From the NCBI GenBank assembly GCA_007119305.1, contig SKPY01000092.1, positions 1 through 12,609 on the forward strand: a stretch of 12,609 nt of DNA, read 5' to 3'. A model generated the notes under the pieces. That model was not told the DNA's origin. It made no database searches and saw nothing but the letters and a program-made list of their open reading frames with translations. Positions 6,016 to 12,370 of this stretch are shown piece after piece. This stretch comes from Nitriliruptorales bacterium. GTDB lineage: Bacteria > Actinomycetota > Nitriliruptoria > Euzebyales > Egibacteraceae. The translations under genes were made by a program, and so were the position numbers. Each line of letters starts with the position of its first letter. The stretch's first letter is position 1.

Positions 6016-7016
6016 ACCGCGAGGTACTCGGTCACCATGCGCTCGACGGAGAACCGTCGCTCTGCAACGGCACGGATCGCGCGACGGTCGAGATCCGCCA
6101 CCCGCCGGACCGCACGCACCGCTTCCGCAACGCTCTCGACGAGATAGCCCTCCACCCCGTCGGCGACGAGCTCGGGCAGCGACCCGCGGGGGCGAGCGAT
6201 CACGGGTGTGCCGCAGGCCAGCGCCTCGACGACAGACAGGCCGAAGGGCTCGGCGAAGTTCACGAGGTGGACCAGCGCGAGCGCCCCACCGAGCAAGCGG
6301 TCGCGCTCGGCGGGCCCCACCGCGCCGACGTAGCGGATCTGCTCGCCGTCGAGGTGCGGCTCGATGTGCTCCGCGAAGTACTCCTCGTCTTGGACGATGC
6401 CCGCGAGCACGAGCGGAACGCCAGCGCGTCGGGAGACCTCCACGGCCTCGGCTGCACCCTTGTCCGGGTGGACGCGCCCGAAGAACAGCAGGTAGCTGCC
6501 TGCCTCCGCGCGCGGGGTGAACACGTCGAGGTCGATGCCGTGGTGCACGGTGGCGACGTAGGACAGGTCAGGGCGCCGATCGGCGTCGGAGATGGCCACG
6601 TAGGCGACGTGCCCGTCGTAGCGGCGGTAGACCGGCAGGATGCGCTCGCTGGAGAACCCGTGGATCGTCGTGACGACCGGGGTGTCGACCAGGCGCGAGT
6701 AGGTGAGCGGGAGGAAGTCGAAGTGGTTGTGGATGAGGTCGAACTCGGACGCCCGCTCGAACACCGCCGCGATGTGCAGGCACTCCCACACCTTCGGCTC
6801 GAGTCCCGGGTCTTCTGAGTACCCGCGCCGTACCGTACCGACGAGTCGAGCACTCGTCGTCGAATCCGCGGTGGCGAACAGGGTGACGTCGGCGCCGGCT
6901 GCGACGAGCCCCTCGGTGAGCAACGCGACGACCCGTTCCCACGGCCCGTAGGCGCGCGGCGGCACGCGCCACGAGATCGGTGCGAGCATCGCCACCCGCA
7001 CGGGGGCTGGCGTCAT
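5958..7016 (-). CDS. GT4-family glycosyltransferase with GPWE motif
   Basis: 352 residues. The ATG at 7016 overlaps the TGA of the upstream GH1 gene (ATGA), so translational coupling is likely. The open frame continues further upstream, but only as an alternate frame of GH1. The N-terminus, APISWRVPPRAYGPWERVV (12-30), is a typical sugar-acceptor-side start in a GT4 subgroup. HNHFDFLP lies at 96-103 and TIHGFSSER at 117-125. The C-terminal donor domain has FFGRVHPDKG (178-187, R181 and K186 expected to contact the donor phosphates) and the E-x7-E motif in EPFGLSVVEALACGTPVIA (E256 and E264). No membrane segment is present. Donor and acceptor are unknown. The pairing with an anchored GH1 and a nearby GH130 suggests it builds a glycoside or glycolipid that the neighbours process. 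Its last 19 codons overlap the convergent GH130 gene. Confidence 0.9.
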   Translation of the reverse strand: MTPAPVRVAMLAPISWRVPPRAYGPWERVVALLTEGLVAAGADVTLFATADSTTSARLVGTVRRGYSEDPGLEPKVWECLHIAAVFERASEFDLIHNHFDFLPLTYSRLVDTPVVTTIHGFSSERILPVYRRYDGHVAYVAISDADRRPDLSYVATVHHGIDLDVFTPRAEAGSYLLFFGRVHPDKGAAEAVEVSRRAGVPLVLAGIVQDEEYFAEHIEPHLDGEQIRYVGAVGPAERDRLLGGALALVHLVNFAEPFGLSVVEALACGTPVIARPRGSLPELVADGVEGYLVESVAEAVRAVRRVADLDRRAIRAVAERRFSVERMVTEYLAVYERVLGASANADRSASRS

Positions 7017-8467
7017 GGCGCGGGCGGGTCCCCGACGCGCGCCCGATGGCTCGCGATGATGTCGCGGTACAGCTGGCCCCCGCCGGTCAGCGTGCGCTCC
7101 TGCGTGGCGTAGTCGACCCGGTAGAGGCCGAAGCGGGGTGCGAACCCGTGCGCCCACTCGAAGTTGTCCATGAGCGACCAGTGGTAGTAACCCCGCACGT
7201 CGACGCCCTCGCCGAGCGCGTCGGCGAGGGCGTGCAGGCTGTCGAGCAGGAACGCCCGGCGCCGCCGGTCGGGGACCTCGCCATCGCAGATCCCGTGCTC
7301 GGTCACGACGACCGGCCTGCCGTAGCGGGCTGCGAACCGCACCGCGTCGCCGAGCGTGGCGGGGATCAGGTCCCAGCCCATGTCGTTCTTCTCGGTGACG
7401 TCGTCGAAGCCGACCTCGAGCCCTGCGGGCGCACGCGGGTTCACGCCGACGAGGGCGCGGAAGTAGTGGTTGACGCCCACGTAGTCGAGGGTGCCGGCGA
7501 GCTCGGCGTGCGTGGCAGCCCGCCGTGCCAACCCGGGCAGGCCGAAGCGGAAGCGGCCGTCCACGCACGCGTCCAGCGGCCGGACGTTGAAGTTGGCGTG
7601 GGCCACCTTCGCCGCAGCGACGTCGGCGGGGTTCCAGGTGTGGCGCGGCTCGAAGGCGACGACGTTCGTCGCGAGCGACACCCAGCACGGGATGCCGTCG
7701 CCGTCCGCGTCGACCCGGTCGTGCTCGTGGAGCGTGTGGTAGGCGCGGGCATGGGCGAGCAGGAGGTGCTCGAGCACCCGGCCGGCGAGCGCGACGTCCT
7801 GCTTGGCCGGGGGGAACTCCCCGTTGAGCCAGCCGTTCACCGCGTAGACAGCCGGCTCGTTGATCGTCACCCACCAGTCGCAGACGTCGGCGAGCGCTGG
7901 CACGACGTGCTCCACGAAGCGTGCGAACGCCGCGACCGTGCCGGCGTCCTCGAAGCCGCCCCGGTCGGTGATCCACAGCGGCTCGGTGAAGTGGTGCAGG
8001 GTGATCATCGGTGCGATGCCTGCCGCACGCAGGAGCACGCACCACGACCGGTAGCGTTCGAGCGCGGCGTCGTCGAAGCGGCCTTCCGCCGGTTCGATGC
8101 GGCTCCACTCGAGCGAGAAGCGGTAGCCGTCGAGCCCGAGCTGCGCCATGAGCTCGACGTCGTCGGGGAACCGCTCCCAGTGGTCGGCTGCCTGCCCGCA
8201 CCGCTGGTCGCCGGAGATCGCCGGCCGCCCGTCGGGGCGGACGTGGCGCTCGAAGCGCGCCCAGTTGTTGTTCGTCGTGCCGCCCTCCACCTGGTGCGCG
8301 CTCGTCGCCGCGCCGAAGCGGAACCCCGGCGGGAACTCGAGGGGGGCAGGCTCCTCCGCCACGTTGGGTGACCACGCGGCCCGGCGCACCGCCAGCCGCG
8401 CCGCCGCTCCGAGCGCGCCCGCGGCAAAGCCCCCCGCGGCCAGTGCCCGTCGCCTGCGCACCGCCAT
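7013..8467 (-). CDS. GH1-family beta-glycosidase with N-terminal hydrophobic anchor
   Basis: 484 residues from ATG 8467, preceded by a weak AAGGG 8 nt upstream. An ATG at 8566 in the same frame adds 33 basic residues with no family resemblance. GH1 is a retaining (beta/alpha)8 family cleaving beta-glucosides, galactosides and mannosides. FPPGFRFGAATSAHQVEGG (45-63) opens the catalytic domain. TINEP (201-205, acid/base E204), VTEHG (388-392, nucleophile E390), HHF (158-160) and HWSLMDNFEWAHGF (429-442) are intact family sites. The usual TENG reads TEHG here (H391). Residues 1-32 contain RRRR followed by an Ala/Gly-rich hydrophobic stretch (8-26): a Tat-like signal or membrane anchor, unusual because most bacterial GH1 enzymes are cytoplasmic. 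Anchored GH1 proteins that transglycosylate lipids exist (plant SFR2), so a glycolipid substrate is conceivable. The gene overlaps the GT4 downstream and is divergent from the importer. A TAGGGT at 8522-8517 is a possible -10. Confidence 0.9.
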   Translation of the reverse strand: MAVRRRRALAAGGFAAGALGAAARLAVRRAAWSPNVAEEPAPLEFPPGFRFGAATSAHQVEGGTTNNNWARFERHVRPDGRPAISGDQRCGQAADHWERFPDDVELMAQLGLDGYRFSLEWSRIEPAEGRFDDAALERYRSWCVLLRAAGIAPMITLHHFTEPLWITDRGGFEDAGTVAAFARFVEHVVPALADVCDWWVTINEPAVYAVNGWLNGEFPPAKQDVALAGRVLEHLLLAHARAYHTLHEHDRVDADGDGIPCWVSLATNVVAFEPRHTWNPADVAAAKVAHANFNVRPLDACVDGRFRFGLPGLARRAATHAELAGTLDYVGVNHYFRALVGVNPRAPAGLEVGFDDVTEKNDMGWDLIPATLGDAVRFAARYGRPVVVTEHGICDGEVPDRRRRAFLLDSLHALADALGEGVDVRGYYHWSLMDNFEWAHGFAPRFGLYRVDYATQERTLTGGGQLYRDIIASHRARVGDPPAP

Positions 8468-8542
8468 CGTCGCCGCCCTTTCCGTGCTCGCCGACCGCCG
8501 CACCTGCCTCGCCCACACCCTAGCCCGTCGGGCCGGGTTGCC

Positions 8543-8561
8543 GGTCCGCCGGGGAGCAGGC
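8543..8561. repeat. 19-bp direct repeat, copy 1
   Basis: GGTCCGCCGGGGAGCAGGC lies in the GH1/lipoprotein divergent gap. It matches copy 2 (8587-8605) at 18 of 19 positions, with a 44-bp period, which is not a multiple of three. It could be a repeated operator or a small local duplication. Confidence 0.5.
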
Positions 8562-8586
8562 GCCATCCTGGGGGGCCGGGGATGCG

Positions 8587-8605
8587 GGTCCGCCGCGGAG
8601 CAGGC
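8587..8605. repeat. 19-bp direct repeat, copy 2
   Basis: GGTCCGCCGCGGAGCAGGC differs from copy 1 (8543-8561) only at its tenth base. Both copies lie upstream of the palindromes that precede the importer operon. Four helical turns of spacing (44 bp) would put the copies on about the same DNA face. Confidence 0.5.
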
Positions 8606-8647
8606 CCACCGCGCGAGGCCTCCGGGTCGTGCGCTGCCCGCGCGGTT

Positions 8648-8670
8648 CGGGGGGAAGGCCCTTCCCCCCG
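8648..8670. promoter_or_regulatory. Perfect palindrome upstream of the importer operon (operator or hairpin)
   Basis: Arms of 11 nt (CGGGGGGAAGG at 8648-8658 and CCTTCCCCCCG at 8660-8670) flank a single C, forming a perfect inverted repeat. It lies between divergent genes, so no transcript should terminate here. A regulator-binding site is the most natural reading. It lies just upstream of the candidate promoter for the lipoprotein gene. Confidence 0.5.
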
Positions 8671-8680
8671 GGACGCGGAT

Positions 8681-8692
8681 GCACTACAGTGC
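8681..8692. promoter_or_regulatory. Small palindrome overlapping a candidate -10 box
   Basis: GCACTACAGTGC has 5-nt arms around AC. It contains TACAGT (8685-8690), which fits the TANNNT -10 pattern for the lipoprotein gene. A second TANNNT, TAGTTT, is at 8705-8710. CACTA recurs at 8682-8686 and 8694-8698. An operator overlapping the -10 would suit repression of the importer. No clear -35 is visible. Confidence 0.35.
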
Positions 8693-8754
8693 CCACTATC
8701 GGAGTAGTTTCCGTGCGCCCTGTGCTGCACGCTCGCCCTCGAGGGGGTCTTGCC

Positions 8755-10407
8755 ATGGACCGATCTACCACACCATCACGGCGCCTGCGTTGGGCCCGTC
8801 TGCTCGCCCTGCTGCTGGGCGCGCTGCTCGTGCTCGCCGCCTGCGCCCCCGACGACGAGGTCGCCGAGCCCGAGGACCCTGACGTCGTCGACGAGCCCGA
8901 CGAGGTCGACGAGCCCGAGGAGGTCGACGAGCCCGAGGAGGTCGACGAGCCCGACGACCCGACGACGTTCCGGGTCGCGGTCGGGGTCGACCTCGACACG
9001 CTCGACCCTGTGGGCCAGACCACGACGACGGTTGCGAACATGGTCGACTACACCGTCGAGACGCTCACCCGCATCGACGAGGAAGGCGCCGTGCTGCCGA
9101 ACCTCGCCAGCGACTGGGAGGTCAGCGACGACGGCCTGACCTACACGTTCGAGCTCGAGCAGGGCGTGGAGTTCCACGACGGCGAGCCGTTCAACGCCGA
9201 GGCGGTCGCCACCACGTTCGACCGCATCCTCGACGAGGACGTGACCGTCCCGATCCGCGCCCCCTACGAGCAGGTCGAGTCCGTCGAGGCGCTCGACGAG
9301 CACACCGTGGAGATCACGCTGTCGGAGCCCTTCGCGCCCTTCCTCGCCGGCCTGTCGTTCTCCGCCTCGGCGATCGTCTCCCCGGCCAGCATCGAGGGCG
9401 ACGCCTACCTCGAGTACACCGAGCCGGTCGGCACCGGCCCGTACACCTTCGCCGACTACAGCCCGGGTGAGCGCTTCGTCGTCGAGAAGTTCGACAACTA
9501 CTGGGGTGAGGAGCCCCACTACGACACCGTGGAGTTCCAGATCGTGCCGGAGGCCGCCACGCGCGTGAGCCTCGTCCGCGCCGGTCAGGTCGACATGATC
9601 ATCCTGCCGCCGGTGAGCGATCTCCCCGCGCTCGAAGACGACCCGGAGGTCGAGGTGCTGATGGCACCCGGCAACCGCACGATCTTCATCGCGATCAACA
9701 ACGAGATCATCGACGACGAGCGCGTCCGCCAGGCGATGAACTACGCGGTCGACAAGGAGGCCATCATCGAGCGGGTGCTGTTCGGCGCCGCCGATCCCGT
9801 CGACGCGCCGATGCACGAGAGCCTGTTCGGGCACTGCGCGGTGGGCGGCTACGAGTACGACCCTGACCGGGCGCGCGAGCTGCTCGACGAGGCCGGGGTC
9901 GACGAGCTCGAGGTGAGCTTCATCGCCCCGACCGGACGCTACATCCAGGACTTCGAGGTCGCGCAGGCCATCAGCGGCTTCCTCGAGGAGGTTGGCATCT
10001 CCGCGCCGGTCGAGACGATGGACTGGCCCACCTACCTCGCGAACATCAACGTGCCGACGGAGGAGCAGGGCGCCGACATGCACCTGCTCGGCTGGGCGCC
10101 CAGCTACATGGACTCCTTCCAGCACATGCTCGTGTTCCAGACCGACCAGCAGCCGCCTGCCGGTCTCGCAACCGCGCACTACTCGAACCCCGAGGTCGAC
10201 GACCTGCTCGCGCAGGCCGCCACCGAGGTCGACGAATCCGCTCGTGAGGACCTCTACTGCGAGGCCAGCGAGATCGTGATGGAGGAGGCGCCCTGGATCT
10301 TCCTCCACAGCCAGAGCTTCCCGATCGTCTACCGCGCCGGCCTCGAGGGCATCACCTACCGGCCGAACGAGTCCTTCTACGCGGTCTACGCCCAGCCCGC
10401 CGAGTGA
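8755..10407 (+). CDS. ABC importer solute-binding lipoprotein, family 5 (Opp/Dpp type)
   Basis: 550 residues. The ATG at 8755 follows a GAGGGGG ribosome binding site and opens a lipoprotein signal: basic n-region (RR at 9-10, R12, R15), hydrophobic core, and lipobox LAAC with lipidated C30. Residues 31-71 form a very acidic linker containing four tandem hexapeptides (43-66). The SBP_bac_5 domain follows: TFRVAVGVDLDTLDP (71-85), LASDWEVSDDGLTYTF and GVEFHDGEPFNAEAV are characteristic. The protein captures a peptide or oligosaccharide outside the membrane for the permeases downstream. In Thermotoga, family-5 proteins bind manno- and cello-oligosaccharides, and the divergent GH1 gene makes a glycoside cargo plausible, but peptides remain possible. 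Acidic residues greatly outnumber basic ones throughout, as in secreted proteins of salt-adapted organisms. A 127-bp gap with a hairpin precedes the first permease. Confidence 0.92.
   Translation: MDRSTTPSRRLRWARLLALLLGALLVLAACAPDDEVAEPEDPDVVDEPDEVDEPEEVDEPEEVDEPDDPTTFRVAVGVDLDTLDPVGQTTTTVANMVDYTVETLTRIDEEGAVLPNLASDWEVSDDGLTYTFELEQGVEFHDGEPFNAEAVATTFDRILDEDVTVPIRAPYEQVESVEALDEHTVEITLSEPFAPFLAGLSFSASAIVSPASIEGDAYLEYTEPVGTGPYTFADYSPGERFVVEKFDNYWGEEPHYDTVEFQIVPEAATRVSLVRAGQVDMIILPPVSDLPALEDDPEVEVLMAPGNRTIFIAINNEIIDDERVRQAMNYAVDKEAIIERVLFGAADPVDAPMHESLFGHCAVGGYEYDPDRARELLDEAGVDELEVSFIAPTGRYIQDFEVAQAISGFLEEVGISAPVETMDWPTYLANINVPTEEQGADMHLLGWAPSYMDSFQHMLVFQTDQQPPAGLATAHYSNPEVDDLLAQAATEVDESAREDLYCEASEIVMEEAPWIFLHSQSFPIVYRAGLEGITYRPNESFYAVYAQPAE
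8881..8952 (+). repeat. 18-bp tandem repeat, four units, in-frame
   Basis: Four 18-bp units (8881-8898, 8899-8916, 8917-8934, 8935-8952) share the core GTCGACGAGCCC. Units three and four are identical; the others differ in their first half. They encode hexapeptides of the form [DE][VE]VDEP in the linker just after the lipidated cysteine. The repeat is in phase, so copy-number changes would lengthen or shorten the linker without a frameshift. Confidence 0.9.
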
Positions 10408-10413
10408 GGCAAC

Positions 10414-10433
10414 GGGCACCCGGGTCGGTGCCC
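10414..10433 (+). terminator. Intra-operon hairpin between lipoprotein and permease genes
   Basis: GGGCACC (10414-10420) and GGTGCCC (10427-10433) form a perfect 7-bp stem with a 6-nt loop, starting 7 nt after the lipoprotein stop. No T-run follows. A partial attenuator or mRNA-stabilising hairpin is common at this place and would keep binding-protein mRNA above permease mRNA. A weaker stem (CCCGC 10447-10451 with GCGGG 10458-10462) follows. Confidence 0.5.
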
Positions 10434-10534
10434 TCCGGTCGCGTCGCCCGCACCCCAGCGGGTGGCACGCCCCGGCGGCTCCGACCCGGTACCCTGCGTC
10501 CCTGGAACGGCCTTGCCACCAGGGGTAGCGGGCG

Positions 10535-11452
10535 ATGACCACCTACATCACCAAGCGTCTCGCGGTGTCGCTCGTGACCCTGTGGGGCGTGACGCTCGTC
10601 GTGTTCGGGCTGATCCAGCTGCTCCCCGGCGATCCCGCCCGGGTGATCGCCGGCCCGCTCGCCGGCAGCGCCGAGGTCGACCGCATCCGCACGCAGATGG
10701 GGCTCGACGAAGCCCTGCACGTGCAGTACGGGCTGTTCGTCGGCCGGCTGGTACGCGGTGACCTCGGCGTCTCCGCGCGCACGCGCCGGCCGGTCTCCTA
10801 CGAGGTCGGCGCGCGGCTGCCCCGCACCCTGCAGCTCGCGGCCGTCGCGACCCTGCTGGGTTCCGCGGGCGGGATCCTGCTCGGCGTGGTGGCCGCCCGG
10901 CGCCGCGGCACCTGGATCGACAACTCCCTGTCGGTGATCAGCGTGGCCGGCGTGTCCATGCCGGTGTACTGGCTGGGCCTGCTGCTCATCATCCTGTTCG
11001 CCGTCAACCTCGGGTGGTTCCCCGCCGCCGGCGCGGACAGACCGACGAGCATCGTCCTGCCAGCCCTGACGCTGGCGGCGTTCAGCGTCGCGCTCATCGC
11101 CCGCATGACGCGCTCGAGCATGCTCGAGGTGCTCGAGGCGGACTACGTGCGCACGGCCCGGGCCAAGGGCGTCATCGAGCGCAACGTGGTCTACAAGCAC
11201 GCGCTGCGCAACGGGTTCATCCCGGTGCTCACCGTCATCGGCATCCAGTTCGGCACCCTGCTCGGCGGGGCGGTGCTCACCGAGAGCGTGTTCGCCTGGC
11301 CGGGCATCGGCCGACTGCTCGTCGACTCGATCTTCTCCCGCGACTTCCCGACGGTGCAGGGGATCATCGTGGTCTACGCCCTGCTGTTCATCGTGGTCAA
11401 CCTCGTCGTCGATGTCCTCTACGCGCTGGTCAACCCGCGCATCCAGTACTAG
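10535..11452 (+). CDS. ABC importer permease, DppB/OppB type
   Basis: 305 residues, the usual length. The start ATG is preceded by AGGGG at a 9-nt gap. It opens MTTYITKRLAVSLVTLWGVT, the standard first helix, followed by LLPGDPARVIAG (29-40). Further helices lie near 99-121, 133-158, 172-190, 230-252 and 275-298. The EAA-loop region that docks the ATPase is at about 203-228 (DYVRTARAKG...KHALRNG), and the conserved SVFAWPGIGRL (251-261) and C-terminal YALVNPRIQY are intact. It forms a heterodimeric channel in the cytoplasmic membrane with the second permease, fed by the lipoprotein upstream. Dpp/Opp sequences do not separate peptide from oligosaccharide transporters reliably, so cargo is open. 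The next gene starts 41 bp downstream. Confidence 0.92.
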   Translation: MTTYITKRLAVSLVTLWGVTLVVFGLIQLLPGDPARVIAGPLAGSAEVDRIRTQMGLDEALHVQYGLFVGRLVRGDLGVSARTRRPVSYEVGARLPRTLQLAAVATLLGSAGGILLGVVAARRRGTWIDNSLSVISVAGVSMPVYWLGLLLIILFAVNLGWFPAAGADRPTSIVLPALTLAAFSVALIARMTRSSMLEVLEADYVRTARAKGVIERNVVYKHALRNGFIPVLTVIGIQFGTLLGGAVLTESVFAWPGIGRLLVDSIFSRDFPTVQGIIVVYALLFIVVNLVVDVLYALVNPRIQY

Positions 11453-11474
11453 GCCGGCGCAAGCGGCCGGACGG

Positions 11475-11482
11475 AAAGGAGG
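11475..11482 (+). promoter_or_regulatory. Strong Shine-Dalgarno with long spacing before the second permease
   Basis: AAAGGAGG is the strongest ribosome binding site in the window. It is separated from the ATG at 11494 by 11 nt, longer than optimal. The intervening in-frame codons include no ATG, GTG or TTG, so the start stands. Confidence 0.6.
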
Positions 11483-11493
11483 CCCCCGCAGGC

Positions 11494-12333
11494 ATGCGAG
11501 CGTGGCGACGGTTCCGGCGGCACACCCCAGCGATGGTGGGCCTGGCAGTGCTCCTCGTCTTCGCGCTCCTCGCGATCGTCGCGCCGTGGGTCTCGCCGCA
11601 CGACCCGGTGCGCCAGGATCTCATCAACTCGCTGCAGACCCCGTCGGGGGAGTACTGGTTCGGCACCGATCACCTCGGCCGGGACATCCTCACGCGCATC
11701 CTGTTCGGCACCCGCATCTCGCTGCTCATCGGTGTGGTCGCGGTCGCGCTCGGGATGGCGATCGGCATCCCGCTGGGGGTGGTGGCGGGCTACTACCGCG
11801 GCTGGCCTGACATGGTGATCTCCCGCATCACCGACATCTTGTTCGCCTTCCCCGCCATCCTCCTGGCGCTCGCCCTCGTCGCGATCCTCGGCGTCGGCCT
11901 GCAGAACGTCATCGTCGCCGTAGGGGTCTCGATGGTGCCGATCTTCATCCGCATCGTGCGCGGCTCGGTGCTGTCGATCCGGGAGGAGACCTACGTCGAG
12001 GCGGCCCGCGCCGTGGGGGCCGGGCCGCTGCGGATCCTGTGGCGGCACGTGCTCGCGAACGCGTGGGCGCCGATCATCGTGCAGGCCACGGTCGGGGTCG
12101 GCATCACGATCCTGCTGGCCGCGGGCATCGGCTTCCTCGGCCTCGGCGTCCAGGCCCCGACCCCGGAGTGGGGCTCGATGCTCGGCGAGGGCCGGCGCTA
12201 CATCTTCAGCCACGCCCACATGACGACGTTCCCGGGCATCGCGATCTTCCTCGCGGTGCTCGCGTTCAACCTGCTCGGCGACGGGCTGCGCGACGCGCTC
12301 GACCCGCGCCTCCGCGTCATGGAAGGCGGCTGA
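11494..12333 (+). CDS. ABC importer permease, DppC/OppC type
   Basis: 279 residues, typical for the family. A cytoplasmic basic start (RAWRRFRRH) leads into the first helix (13-30). Family blocks: WFGTDHLGRDILTRILFGTR (55-74), the EAA-loop region at about 167-190 (TYVEAARAVG...RHVLANA), GIGFLGLGVQAPTPEWGSML (211-230) and the C-terminal LLGDGLRDALDPRLR (260-274). It pairs with the preceding permease. No ATP-binding subunit gene follows: the next gene begins only 15 bp away on the opposite strand. The importer must therefore use ATPases encoded elsewhere, as is known for some sugar importers that share an ATPase. Confidence 0.92.
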   Translation: MRAWRRFRRHTPAMVGLAVLLVFALLAIVAPWVSPHDPVRQDLINSLQTPSGEYWFGTDHLGRDILTRILFGTRISLLIGVVAVALGMAIGIPLGVVAGYYRGWPDMVISRITDILFAFPAILLALALVAILGVGLQNVIVAVGVSMVPIFIRIVRGSVLSIREETYVEAARAVGAGPLRILWRHVLANAWAPIIVQATVGVGITILLAAGIGFLGLGVQAPTPEWGSMLGEGRRYIFSHAHMTTFPGIAIFLAVLAFNLLGDGLRDALDPRLRVMEGG

Positions 12334-12340
12334 GCCGCAC

Positions 12341-12370
12341 CCCGCCCGTCACTGGCCGGGCACGGGCGGG
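12341..12370. terminator. Bidirectional hairpin between convergent permease and LysM genes
   Basis: CCCGCCCGT (12341-12349) and ACGGGCGGG (12362-12370) form a perfect 9-bp G/C stem with a 12-nt loop. It spans the 15-bp gap and the last codons of the LysM gene. No T-run is present on either side, so it is a G/C-rich hairpin rather than a canonical intrinsic terminator. Its position suits termination of both converging transcripts. Confidence 0.5.

Noticed and set aside
6980..8371. Long plus-strand open frame opposite GH1
   Set aside because: A shadow of the GH1 gene, whose catalytic motifs are all intact on the minus strand.
5958..8516. An 852-codon minus-strand open frame that includes the second GT4
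   Set aside because: Only 5958-7016 resembles a protein. The upstream part is an alternate frame of the GH1 gene, rich in Arg/Ala/Gly without motifs, and the ATGA overlap with GH1 marks the true start.
8648..8670. The perfect palindrome as an intrinsic terminator
   Set aside because: Both flanking genes are transcribed away from it and no T-run follows, so an operator role fits better.
8881..8952. Tandem repeats as a CRISPR-like array or minisatellite outside genes
   Set aside because: The units are contiguous without spacers and in codon phase inside the lipoprotein gene.
8776..10542. Long minus-strand open frame opposite the lipoprotein gene
   Set aside because: Its Val/Asp/Leu/Arg-rich composition with no motifs is the mirror of the well-supported family-5 binding protein. 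Long antisense frames are expected at this G+C content.
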